The notes under the pieces: generated by a model
Told to the model about the DNA's origin: nothing
Seen by the model: only the letters and a program-made list of their open reading frames with translations
Database searches by the model: none
Position numbers and translations under genes: made by a program
DNA from: Capnocytophaga canis
GTDB lineage: Bacteria; Bacteroidota; Bacteroidia; Flavobacteriales; Flavobacteriaceae
Assembly: GCF_000827555.1 (NCBI RefSeq)
Contig: NZ_CDOI01000001.1
Location: 122,045 to 186,044, forward strand
DNA length: 64,000 nt
Direction: 5' to 3'
In this document: in pieces, positions 18,202 to 26,465 of the stretch
Position numbering within the stretch: position 1 is the first letter of the stretch
Layout: every line of letters begins with the position of its first letter

Positions 18202-18599
18202 TTTTTGCAATTATAATTTAGTTTGCAAAAGAAATCTTTTATAAACTGTGTTGCAATTCCGTTTAGTTTCGAGTTGATTTTATTGAAGAGGTACATACTC
18301 CATAAAATAAAAAAGTGTGTTGGTATAAGTGGGGTAAAAAGTAATAAAAGTAGCTCAAAATGTTATCTTTTCAGTTATTAACAGTTCATTGTTGAAAAAA
18401 AATAACGAAATGAAGTGAAAAAAATAAAAATAAAACAGATTGAAAGAATCACATGTTTTCTTTTTGTTTAACAAATAAATGATATTAGAAATTGTTATTT
18501 AAAAGATAAAGGTGTCCTTTATTAACAAAAACGTTCAGAAAAACATTTTGTTATAAAATACAAAGGCTTTGTTTTTTTTCTATTGATGGACAAAAGTCA
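18202..18599. other. A/T-rich intergenic stretch before the receptor gene
   Basis: No credible gene. It holds an inverted pair TTTTGCAA/TTGCAAAA (18204-18230 region), a small hairpin ATAAAGG-TGT-CCTTTAT around 18506-18522, and ACAAA-GGC-TTTGT plus a T run near 18560-18580 that could be a weak terminator. Confidence 0.5.
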
Positions 18600-18630
18600 T
18601 TTGCATATTTCGATTAAAAAGCTATCTTTG
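18600..18630 (+). promoter_or_regulatory. Promoter of TonB-dependent receptor gene
   Basis: TTTG (18600-18603), 19-base spacer and TATCTTTG (18623-18630), an exact fit to the phylum's consensus promoter, 42 bases before the ATG. Confidence 0.8.
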
Positions 18631-18672
18631 TAGTGTTCGGATGGCAAATTTGAATTTTTAGAGAGTATAAAT

Positions 18673-21378
18673 ATGATAAAGAAATGGACGTTGACAATAG
18701 TATGTTTACTGTTGGGAGTTGTTGCTTATGGGCAATACGAAGTGAGAGGGGAAGTAGTCGATGCTAAGACTAAGAAGCCGTTGGTGGGAGCTAACGTGAT
18801 TGTGCGAGGTAAACTTGTAGGTACAGCGACAGATATCAAAGGAGAGTTTATTTTACCAGTTTCTTCAAAGTCAGGAGAATTGGTGATCTCTTATATGGGG
18901 TATATTTCCAGAAGATCTTCGTATCGAATTTTGACTAATAAAAGAGGAAAGGTAAAGGTAGCACTACAATGGGACGAGAAAGGACAGACCTTAGCTGGGG
19001 TTATGGTTTCTGCACACTATAATATGTTTGATATTGCTGAAGAAAGGAAAACTCCAACTGCAGCGACTACTATTGATAGAATTGAAATCAAACGCCGTTT
19101 AGGAAACCGTGATTTTCCGGAGCTTCTTCGGCGAGTTCCATCAACGTATACAGTAAGAGAGGGAGGTTATGGAGATTCAAGTGTTAATATTCGAGGTTTC
19201 TCTAACGAAAACATCGCGGTAATGATTAATGGAATGCCTGTCAATGACATGGAGAATGGGCGTGTGTATTGGAGTAACTGGACAGGATTGTCCGACGTAA
19301 CCACGGCTATGCAAGTACAACGAGGTCTTGGTGCATCCAAATTAGCCATACCTTCAGTGGGAGGAACCGTTAACATTGTGATGCGTTCTGCTTTCATGAA
19401 GCAGGGAGGAATGGTCAATGCCTATGTAGCAAATGGAGGTGAGTACAAAACTTCGGTGACGTACAATACAGGAAAAAACGAAAAAGGATTTTCATCTTCT
19501 TTCCTTTTTGGAAATGTAGGAGGCTCTAAATATGTAGATGGGACACAATTTAAGGGATACAATTATTTTTTAGCATTGGGGTATAACCCAGTAGAAAAAC
19601 ACGAATTCCAATTAATGCTTACAGGATCGCCTTTACAACATGATCAGAGTTCGTCATTAGTTTCCATTGCAGATGCCTTGAAATATAGTACAAATGGAAA
19701 ACCAAATCGAAGATACAATGCAGATTGGGGATATTTGGATGGTAAGGAATTTAGTATCCGGAAAAATGTTTTCCACAAGCCTGTGTTCAGCTTAAATTGG
19801 GATTGGAAAGCAACAGATAGAGCCGAGGTCAATACTACTGCTTATGCTTCTTTTGGTCGTGGTTATGGAACAAGCGATTATGGGGCAAGTAGAGGATTGA
19901 AAATCAATTCATTCCGAGATTTAGAGACAGGATTATACGACTTTGATAGAATTGTTCGAAACAATCAAGAGGCTACATCTCCAGATGATGTGTTGCTTCG
20001 TTATGCAAGGGTAAATTCACACGATTGGTTTGGAATTTTAACCAATTATAAACAAAAAATTTGGGATACAGTTACCTTGGATGTTGGGTTTGATGGTAGA
20101 TACTATCAGGGATATCACTATGGAATTGTTGAGAATTTCTTAGGAGCAAAGAGTATTCGTGATAATTCAAACAAAAATATAGGTGAGAATAACGTCTCTG
20201 CAGTCGTAAATAATTCAAGTATTTACAATGTTTTTAATAGTATTGATCCGGTACAGAATTCAATCATATACAACAACATAGGTAGAGTCTATTGGTTAGG
20301 AGTTTTCGGGCAATTTGAGTATGCAGAGGATGATATTTGTATGTTCGTCCAAGGTTCCATTTCTGAAAAAGGGTATCAACGCGTAGATAACTTTATGAAG
20401 GAAGGTACACATGTTCCTGGAACAACTATCGAGATGCCACGAACTACCGATTACGAAAGAATGTTGGGATTCAATGGAAAGGCAGGAATCAACAAAAATA
20501 TTGACGAACGTCATAACGTGTTTGTAAACATAGGCTTCTACAGCCGACAACCTATTTTTGATGCAGTATATCGAGGTGATTTGAACTATGCAAGTCCAGA
20601 CAATGTGAATGAAAAAGTTTTGGGTATTGAATTAGGATATGGCTACAAAACTGATTTTTTTAATGCTAAAGCAAATTTTTACCGAACTACTTGGACAGAT
20701 CGATTCCTACGACGCGTGAACCTAAGAGATGTTGATATAAATCAGACGTCTTATTTTGCGGATATTTCTAATTTGAGTGAGGTTCATCAAGGAATTGAGT
20801 TAGAAGCTTCCTATATTGTGAATGAATATCTGAAAGTACGTGGCATGTTATCAGTTGGTGATTGGTTCTATAATGGAAATGCAGATGCAAAAACTTTTCG
20901 AACTGAAGACAGTCAGCCTTACATTTTGACAAATTCAATATCTGATAGAACTTCTCTATTGTTGGACAAATCAAAAATTGGAGGAACAGCTCAAACTACA
21001 TTCGTACTCGGAGCAGAAGTTACCCCTATTGATAGGATTATAGTTAATCTGGATTGGCGATATGTGGATCGTTTGTATTCCAATATTGATATATATGCCT
21101 TTACGGATAGAAGTTTGGCAGAAAAAGGAGCTCTCCGTTTGCCTAGTTATAATTTGGTTGATTTTGGAGTTTCGTACAGGTTGCCATTATTTAAAAGTCA
21201 TGTTATGAATTTTAGATTCAATGTTGATAATATATTTGATGCAACTTATATTACCGAGTCAAGCGATAGCGTTCACGCAACTGAACATAGTCAAGTTTAT
21301 AAAGGAATTGATGTAAAAAACCGAGTTCGCTTTGGTTTCGGTCGAACTTGGAACTTCTCAATGCGATATTCGTTCTAA
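18673..21378 (+). CDS. TonB-dependent outer-membrane receptor
   Basis: 901 residues. Signal peptide (1-20, VVAYGQ) is followed by a CarboxypepD_reg-like domain (about 22-105), a plug domain (about 120-240) containing NIRGFSNENIAVMINGMPVN and MQVQRGLGASKLAIPSVGG, and a 22-strand type barrel that ends with FGFGRTWNFSMRYSF, the aromatic last residue expected for outer-membrane insertion. Energy would come from ExbB/ExbD/TonB such as those at 41-43 kb. No SusD partner follows, so it belongs to the stand-alone class rather than the glycan-uptake SusCD class. Substrate (siderophore, metal complex or other) cannot be read from the sequence. A near-perfect promoter and a downstream terminator make it monocistronic. 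Confidence 0.95.
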   Translation: MIKKWTLTIVCLLLGVVAYGQYEVRGEVVDAKTKKPLVGANVIVRGKLVGTATDIKGEFILPVSSKSGELVISYMGYISRRSSYRILTNKRGKVKVALQWDEKGQTLAGVMVSAHYNMFDIAEERKTPTAATTIDRIEIKRRLGNRDFPELLRRVPSTYTVREGGYGDSSVNIRGFSNENIAVMINGMPVNDMENGRVYWSNWTGLSDVTTAMQVQRGLGASKLAIPSVGGTVNIVMRSAFMKQGGMVNAYVANGGEYKTSVTYNTGKNEKGFSSSFLFGNVGGSKYVDGTQFKGYNYFLALGYNPVEKHEFQLMLTGSPLQHDQSSSLVSIADALKYSTNGKPNRRYNADWGYLDGKEFSIRKNVFHKPVFSLNWDWKATDRAEVNTTAYASFGRGYGTSDYGASRGLKINSFRDLETGLYDFDRIVRNNQEATSPDDVLLRYARVNSHDWFGILTNYKQKIWDTVTLDVGFDGRYYQGYHYGIVENFLGAKSIRDNSNKNIGENNVSAVVNNSSIYNVFNSIDPVQNSIIYNNIGRVYWLGVFGQFEYAEDDICMFVQGSISEKGYQRVDNFMKEGTHVPGTTIEMPRTTDYERMLGFNGKAGINKNIDERHNVFVNIGFYSRQPIFDAVYRGDLNYASPDNVNEKVLGIELGYGYKTDFFNAKANFYRTTWTDRFLRRVNLRDVDINQTSYFADISNLSEVHQGIELEASYIVNEYLKVRGMLSVGDWFYNGNADAKTFRTEDSQPYILTNSISDRTSLLLDKSKIGGTAQTTFVLGAEVTPIDRIIVNLDWRYVDRLYSNIDIYAFTDRSLAEKGALRLPSYNLVDFGVSYRLPLFKSHVMNFRFNVDNIFDATYITESSDSVHATEHSQVYKGIDVKNRVRFGFGRTWNFSMRYSF

Positions 21379-21400
21379 GAGGGTATGGAGATATAAAAAA

Positions 21401-21443
21401 GAGAGAGGCTGTCCGACTTTTCGGATAGCTTCTTTTCTTTTTT
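21401..21443 (+). terminator. Terminator after the receptor gene
   Basis: GAGAGAGGCTGTCCGA pairs with TCGGATAGCTTCTTTTC through G-T pairs, followed by a T-rich run. Confidence 0.8.
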
Positions 21444-21999
21444 AGACACTTTTGTACAAATATCTCGAATGATTATTGTGATATAACATATGAATATTTG
21501 TGTTTTTCAGACAAACTTGAAACTCGGTAAAATGCCAAAAATTGGATTTTGTATAAAAAGTTCGATTGCGATGACACAAAAATTTGTGGCTTACAGGCTA
21601 TTTTTGAAGAAAAGTAGTTTTTTTTGCAGAATTTATCTTCGTTTTTAAAGGATTACAGACTTTAAATCGTGGGTACACACAGACGGTCGGAGGTAAGGAA
21701 ATCAAATAAGTTGAATTTGGCAAGGCAAACAAAAATCTAAATAGACTATATTAGATTTGGGAGTATCTAATTTTTAGTTAATTTAACAAGAAATAAGATT
21801 AAAAAGTATGTTTACAAGGTAAAATTTTGCCCTAATTCTAAAAATAGGAGGGTTGTACCTTGTTTGGGGCAGAGGGAAGTCGTATTTTTATACTTCAAAG
21901 TTGTTCCGAAGCATCTCAAACAGTAAAAATCGAACAGTAGGGATAAAAACTGATAGATTTTTTACATATGCTACATTCAACTCGAAGAAGAGGAACAGA
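21444..21999. other. 556-bp gap between convergent genes, with one strong inverted repeat
   Basis: No credible open frame. ACAAGGTA (21815-21822) and TACCTTGT (21857-21864) form an 8-bp perfect inverted repeat enclosing CCCT/AGGG, and a TAGATTTG box (21752-21759) lies about 55 bases before it without a -33 partner. A TGCCC/GGGCA pairing with sequence just downstream is also possible. This could be a structured RNA or an old gene remnant. Confidence 0.4.
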
Positions 22000-22740
22000 C
22001 TATTTTCCTTTATTTTTTAACTTTTCAGATAAATCTGTAACCCAAATGTCCGTCAACATAAACTCTAATTGTTTGTCATTTTTTGATTTTACAAGATTAT
22101 GAATATCAGTATTTTCCATTACGTAATATGCCAATACACTTATTTTTTCGTCATCTAAGCCAAGGTCTTTTTTCAAAAACCTATTCATATTATCAATAAT
22201 GTAGTTAGCCACAGCTAAATTTGTCTCATTTTTTAAAGCTTGTTTGTAATATTTTCTTTTCCCTGAAATGGCATTCAATATAGCTAAAATATTAATGGGA
22301 GGGAATCCTGAACCTGCCCAAAAATTGTTATTAGCATAGCTACGTTTCTCTTCTAAAGTTCGTTTTTTGGGCGTATATCCTAAAAAATCTTTTGCTGTAA
22401 CAGTTGTTTCTTTAACTTCAACCCCTTCTAATTCAACAACTTGCTCTTTCAGTTCTATAATAAGTAACTCGTTTTCTAAATCTTCCTTATTAACACTTCG
22501 ATATAAGTCTTTTTTACCCACATGGGTAAATTTAAGTACGTTCCCTACTTCTCCATGAATTAAAAATAATCCTTCAGTATCCGTAGTTACAAATTTTTTC
22601 TTATCGACATTTTGGATATGCACCCCCGGTAAAGGTTGGTTATTATGAATAACTTTACCTTTGATAACAAGATCATTTTGAGCTATTAAAGGTAAGCTAA
22701 CACAAAAACACAACCACAAAAAAAAATTATTCACTTTCAT
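22000..22740 (-). CDS. Secreted carboxypeptidase-D-regulatory-like protein, paralogue 2
   Basis: 246 residues with a signal peptide (cut near LIAQ, residue 20), a CarboxypepD_reg-like domain (about 22-100: IKGKVIHNNQPLPGVHIQN, TTDTEGLFLIHG), a VVELEGVEV linker and a helical C-terminal half (ILAILNAISGKRKYYKQAL, NYIIDNMNRFLKKDLGLDD). It is clearly a paralogue of the gene directly upstream on the same strand, whose last 14 bases it overlaps, which is best explained by tandem duplication. Function unknown. It is the last gene before the convergent receptor gene. Confidence 0.8.
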   Translation of the reverse strand: MKVNNFFLWLCFCVSLPLIAQNDLVIKGKVIHNNQPLPGVHIQNVDKKKFVTTDTEGLFLIHGEVGNVLKFTHVGKKDLYRSVNKEDLENELLIIELKEQVVELEGVEVKETTVTAKDFLGYTPKKRTLEEKRSYANNNFWAGSGFPPINILAILNAISGKRKYYKQALKNETNLAVANYIIDNMNRFLKKDLGLDDEKISVLAYYVMENTDIHNLVKSKNDKQLEFMLTDIWVTDLSEKLKNKGK

Positions 22741-23446
22741 TGTTCGCTTCTTGTTGTATTTGTAGCCATGAATCTATCAACATAAATTGTAAAGTCTTCG
22801 ATTCTTTATTTTGCGTTACTCGATGATATTCTGGATTTTCCATTAAATAATACGCTAAATAACGTATTTCTTCTTCATCTAAATTAAGTTCTTTTTTGAG
22901 AAATTCACTCATATTATCAATGATATAGTTTGCTACTTTTAAATTTTGTTCATTCATCAGTACCTTACGCAACATCTTGGTTCGACCCGAAATTTTGTTA
23001 AGTAAGGCAATAAAACCAAATCCTCCTGCTCTACTGGTGTAAAGTTGTTTTTCATTATAAGTACGTTGAGTCGGAGTATGTTGCAAAATACCTAAGCTTT
23101 GAGCAGTAATATCAGGAGCTTTCTGAACCTCAACACCTTCCAATTCGTGAATGAGAGTACGCATTTTGATAACTACAACTGTACCGAAATCCGTCGCTTT
23201 CAGCAGACGATGTGTAGTCTGTAAACTTACATGGGTGAATTGCAAAGCATTACTTTCCGATGCAGATATGGTAAAATAACCTTCCTTATCAGTCGTTGTA
23301 AACTTTTCATTATGAAGATTTTGCACATGAACATCAGATACAGGAATGGAATCATTCATCACAATACGTCCTTGAAATATATCTTTATTCTGAGCGAAAA
23401 GTTGTACAAAAGACAAGATAAAAATAAGTATATAAAGTTTACGCAT
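22727..23446 (-). CDS. Secreted carboxypeptidase-D-regulatory-like protein, paralogue 1
   Basis: 239 residues. Signal peptide (about 1-18, SFVQLFAQ), beta-sandwich domain (FQGRIVMNDSIPVSDVHVQN, TTDKEGYFTISAS), linker IHELEGVEVQKAPD, then the shared helical region: FGFIALLNKISGRTKMLRKV, VANYIIDNMSEFLKKELNLD and EIRYLAYYLMENPEYH. The last region aligns with paralogue 2 almost residue by residue. A CAAAGATA box (reverse TATCTTTG, 23495-23502) lies about 50 bases upstream, so this gene leads a two-gene operon. Location is periplasmic or outer-membrane associated; role unknown. Confidence 0.8.
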   Translation of the reverse strand: MRKLYILIFILSFVQLFAQNKDIFQGRIVMNDSIPVSDVHVQNLHNEKFTTTDKEGYFTISASESNALQFTHVSLQTTHRLLKATDFGTVVVIKMRTLIHELEGVEVQKAPDITAQSLGILQHTPTQRTYNEKQLYTSRAGGFGFIALLNKISGRTKMLRKVLMNEQNLKVANYIIDNMSEFLKKELNLDEEEIRYLAYYLMENPEYHRVTQNKESKTLQFMLIDSWLQIQQEANNESE

Positions 23447-23494
23447 AATGTATTAAAATAATAAGCAAAACTCAGTGAAGGATTATTAATTTTA

Positions 23495-23502
23495 CAAAGA
23501 TA
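23495..23502 (-). promoter_or_regulatory. -7 box of the paralogue pair
   Basis: Reads TATCTTTG on the minus strand, an exact match to TAnnTTTG; -33 element not clear. Confidence 0.5.
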
Positions 23503-23532
23503 ACTTAAGTAAAAACTATTTTTGTTTAACAT

Positions 23533-24747
23533 TTATTGTTTTTTCCTCAATTCAATTACGGTAATTTCTGGCCAAATTCCTACACGTCCTGGAAATGCGT
23601 GATAACCAAATCCACGATTAACATTCAGTTTTTTTCCTGCCTCCTCATACATTCCTGCCCAATATTTGTAAGTCCATTTTGAAGGACTCCATTTCACAAG
23701 TCCCTCTATTTCAATACCTACTTGCATTCCGTGCGTATGTCCGCTGAGTGTTAATTGAATATTTTTGTCTTCAGGTAACACTTCGTACTCCCAATGCGTT
23801 GGGTCGTGACTTAAAAGAATCTTAAAATCTTCATCTGAAACGTTTTGCATTGCTTTTTCCAAATCGCCATACTTTGAAAATCGTCCGTACCCCCAATTTT
23901 CAACTCCCAAAATGGCAATCCTTTCTCCATTTTTTTCAATATAACGATGGTCGTTCAAAATCAAATCGAATCCCATTTCACGTTGTATTTCTTTTAAATC
24001 TTCAAGGTTTTTTGCCTTTGCTTCGGGAGTTTCCCAAGAGGAATAATCTCCATAATCGTGATTTCCTAAAACAGAAAAGACACCATCTTTAGCCTTTAAT
24101 TGCTTCAAAATATCTTTCCAAGGAAGCAACTCACTAGCCAAATTATTTACAATATCACCTGTAATCATAATGGCATCACTCTGTTGTTGGTTAATCAAAT
24201 CTATTCCGTATTGTATTTTCGATTTGTTATCAAGACTTCCTGCGTGAATGTCAGATATTTGAGTTATCCGATACCCATCAAAAGCCTCTGGCAAATCGTC
24301 AAAATAAAGTGTGTATTTCCAAATTTTGTAATTATATTTTCCTTTTGTAACTCCGTAAACCACTGATAAAAAAGGAACTGAAGCCACTCCCAACGCCAAC
24401 AAACTGACAAATTTCCTTCTTGATGGAATTGATTTATCACCCGCTGATTTATACCGAAATATCGCAACACCAATCCGTTGTATATCTTCCAAAAATAAAA
24501 TAAAAGATGACACAACAAGTATGATAAACCAAGTAATTAACGCCCCCATTGAGTACTGCTGAAAGATAGTCCATACGGCTTTGGTACGAAAGAGCCACTG
24601 CAAAACTACATTTACAATAACCAAAACAGAAATCGCTCCAAAAACATACCTACCCTTTTGAGAAATTTTCAGCGTTTTCAGAGCTTGATTAGCATAACGT
24701 GCCAATAAAAGATAAACAACTATAAATAAAATGAGTATTATGTACAT
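23533..24747 (-). CDS. Membrane-anchored calcineurin-like metallophosphoesterase
   Basis: 404 residues from the ATG at 24747 (MYIILILFIVVYLLL); an in-frame ATG at 24789 would add 14 residues that have no membrane or family character. Three membrane helices fill about residues 1-105, then SRRKFVSLLALGVASVPFLS, a twin-arginine-like hydrophobic segment, leads into the phosphoesterase domain. Metal-binding motifs are complete: SDIHAG, GDIVNN, GNHDY, LLSHDP and SGHTHGMQ. Relatives such as YaeI cleave phosphodiesters, some acting on lipid A precursors; the substrate here is unknown. The GH16 gene lies 81 bases upstream in the same direction. Confidence 0.92.
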   Translation of the reverse strand: MYIILILFIVVYLLLARYANQALKTLKISQKGRYVFGAISVLVIVNVVLQWLFRTKAVWTIFQQYSMGALITWFIILVVSSFILFLEDIQRIGVAIFRYKSAGDKSIPSRRKFVSLLALGVASVPFLSVVYGVTKGKYNYKIWKYTLYFDDLPEAFDGYRITQISDIHAGSLDNKSKIQYGIDLINQQQSDAIMITGDIVNNLASELLPWKDILKQLKAKDGVFSVLGNHDYGDYSSWETPEAKAKNLEDLKEIQREMGFDLILNDHRYIEKNGERIAILGVENWGYGRFSKYGDLEKAMQNVSDEDFKILLSHDPTHWEYEVLPEDKNIQLTLSGHTHGMQVGIEIEGLVKWSPSKWTYKYWAGMYEEAGKKLNVNRGFGYHAFPGRVGIWPEITVIELRKKQ

Positions 24748-24828
24748 ATTTTCAAATAAAATTCTTCTCCAATTTCGTGAGAAGTACAAAAATCATTCCT
24801 AAAATTTTCAATTTTCACCTTATACAAA

Positions 24829-25611
24829 TTATTTTTGATAATATCTAACCCAATCAACATACATACGGATTGGTTTTTCAAAATCAGGGACATCTCCGAC
24901 CCAAGAGCCTCCTAACTGCATATCAATCAACAAATAAAAAGGTTTTCCGAAAGGAAATTGTTCTGGATTTCCTTCAATACGGGGATATGAAAACGTAAAT
25001 TGGTCATTGACGTAAAAACGCAATTCGTTAGGCTGAATTTCTACTGCATAAGTGTTGTAATCGTCTGGTTTTATGGGAAAAGTAGTGTAATGTTTAGGAT
25101 TTTCTTTATTCGTTTGTGTGTATTGCGTATGTACGGTTTGATATACAAAATTATCAAAATTCAATCGTTCCAAAATATCAATTTCACCACCATAAGGCCA
25201 TTTTCCTACCTTTGGAAGCATCCAAATTGCTGGCCAAGAGCCTTGTGTAGCTTCAAGTTTACAACGAATTTCTACCTTTCCGTATTCAAAATATTTCCCG
25301 TTTTTGGTAAAAACACCTCCTGTTACAAATTTAGAAGAATCATCTGGAGCGATGTCGTTTTTCTTCCCAATGAGTATCAGATTTCCATTTTTTATTTCAA
25401 AAAGTGATTCGTCCAAACTCATTGTGTTATTCCAATCAGATTTACCACGCGGAATTTTTGACCAAACGCCTGTGGAAAAAATATCATCTCTTTCAAAATC
25501 ATCTTCCCAAACCAATCGCCATTTCTTTTCTTTTTTGCTACCAACTTCAAAAGAAGTTTTACAGCTCACCATCAGGGATACAGAACAAAGGAGCATCAAA
25601 ATTTTTCTCAT
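24829..25611 (-). CDS. Glycoside hydrolase family 16 lipoprotein (beta-glucanase type)
   Basis: 260 residues from the ATG at 25611; a TTG six bases upstream is in frame but unnecessary. Signal peptide and lipobox (LMVSC, Cys 17) place it on the cell surface or in the periplasm. The GH16 jelly roll is complete, with catalytic EIDILE (Glu143, Asp145, Glu148) and binding-site aromatics in SWPAIWMLPK and the final MYVDWVRYYQK. GH16 enzymes of this branch cut beta-1,3 or mixed-linkage glucans, possibly laminarin or cereal/fungal glucan. There is no SusCD pair beside it, so it does not form a polysaccharide utilisation locus here. Confidence 0.93.
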   Translation of the reverse strand: MRKILMLLCSVSLMVSCKTSFEVGSKKEKKWRLVWEDDFERDDIFSTGVWSKIPRGKSDWNNTMSLDESLFEIKNGNLILIGKKNDIAPDDSSKFVTGGVFTKNGKYFEYGKVEIRCKLEATQGSWPAIWMLPKVGKWPYGGEIDILERLNFDNFVYQTVHTQYTQTNKENPKHYTTFPIKPDDYNTYAVEIQPNELRFYVNDQFTFSYPRIEGNPEQFPFGKPFYLLIDMQLGGSWVGDVPDFEKPIRMYVDWVRYYQK

Positions 25612-25737
25612 TTTCAAATAATTTTAGTTGAAGAATTTCCTTTCAAATAAATAACTGAAAATAAATTATTTAAAAGTAAAAAATATAAGGTTTTACTTGT
25701 AATTGTGTAAAACTTTCAGAAAAATAAACACAGAAGT

Positions 25738-26460
25738 TTACTTCAAGGCGTTCATAATAGTTTTTATCTGTTCGATTCCTGAAATTGGACGCACCGATTC
25801 ATCTAAAAAACTTGCCGTATTGAAAGAAAAAGGCATTTCGTTAGCTGACTTCTCAAAAACGGTGCCTGAAAAATGTACTTCGTTAAATCCTGCTTCTTTA
25901 ATCTTTAAAATTGTTTGTGGATTAATTCCTCCTCCTGGCATAATGGTAATCTTTCCTTCAGCCTGTTGATTAAGTTTTTTAAGTATGTCCAACCCTTCCA
26001 CTGCTGATTTTTTTCCTCCTGAAGTTAAAATCCGTTTTACTCCCAAAGTTTTTAATAGATGTAAGGCTTCTTCTGGATTAGGAACGCAGTCAAAAGCTCG
26101 GTGATAGATGAAATCAATATCTCCCGCCGCCTCAATCAATTGTTGTGTACGCTCTTTATCTATGGTGTTGTCTGTATTTAAAACTCCTGTAACCACACCT
26201 TTACAGCCCAATTCTCTACAAAAAGTAATATCACGGAGCATCACATCAAATTCCTCATCTGTATAGGTAAAATTTCCACTTCTTGGACGAATTAACACAC
26301 AATTTTCGATAGAAAGTTCGTCCATAACTTTTTTAATAAGCCCATAACTTGGAGTAACTCCTCCTACTCCTAATTCACTACACAATTCAATGCGATTTGC
26401 TCCTGCCAATTGAGCGTTCCTTGCTGATTCAAAGGAACTTGCACATATTTCGTAAATCAT
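25738..26460 (-). CDS. cutC: CutC family protein
   Basis: 240-residue TIM-barrel protein that matches CutC along its length: YEICASSFESARNAQLAGANRIELCSEL split as EICASS and NRIELCSELGVGGVTPS, VLIRPRSGNF, GVVTGVL, FHRAFD-like IYHRAFDCVPNP, RILTSGG and IMPGGGIN. CutC was named for copper homeostasis in E. coli, but a direct role in copper handling is disputed, so the name should be taken as family only. Its start lies 5 bases after the stop of the FadN-type gene, so both belong to one transcript. Confidence 0.95.
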   Translation of the reverse strand: MIYEICASSFESARNAQLAGANRIELCSELGVGGVTPSYGLIKKVMDELSIENCVLIRPRSGNFTYTDEEFDVMLRDITFCRELGCKGVVTGVLNTDNTIDKERTQQLIEAAGDIDFIYHRAFDCVPNPEEALHLLKTLGVKRILTSGGKKSAVEGLDILKKLNQQAEGKITIMPGGGINPQTILKIKEAGFNEVHFSGTVFEKSANEMPFSFNTASFLDESVRPISGIEQIKTIMNALK

Positions 26461-26465
26461 ATCTT

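Noticed and set aside
24748..24789. Extension of the metallophosphoesterase to an ATG at 24789
   Set aside because: Adds 14 residues with charged character before a normal membrane helix start; the inner ATG fits homologue architecture better.
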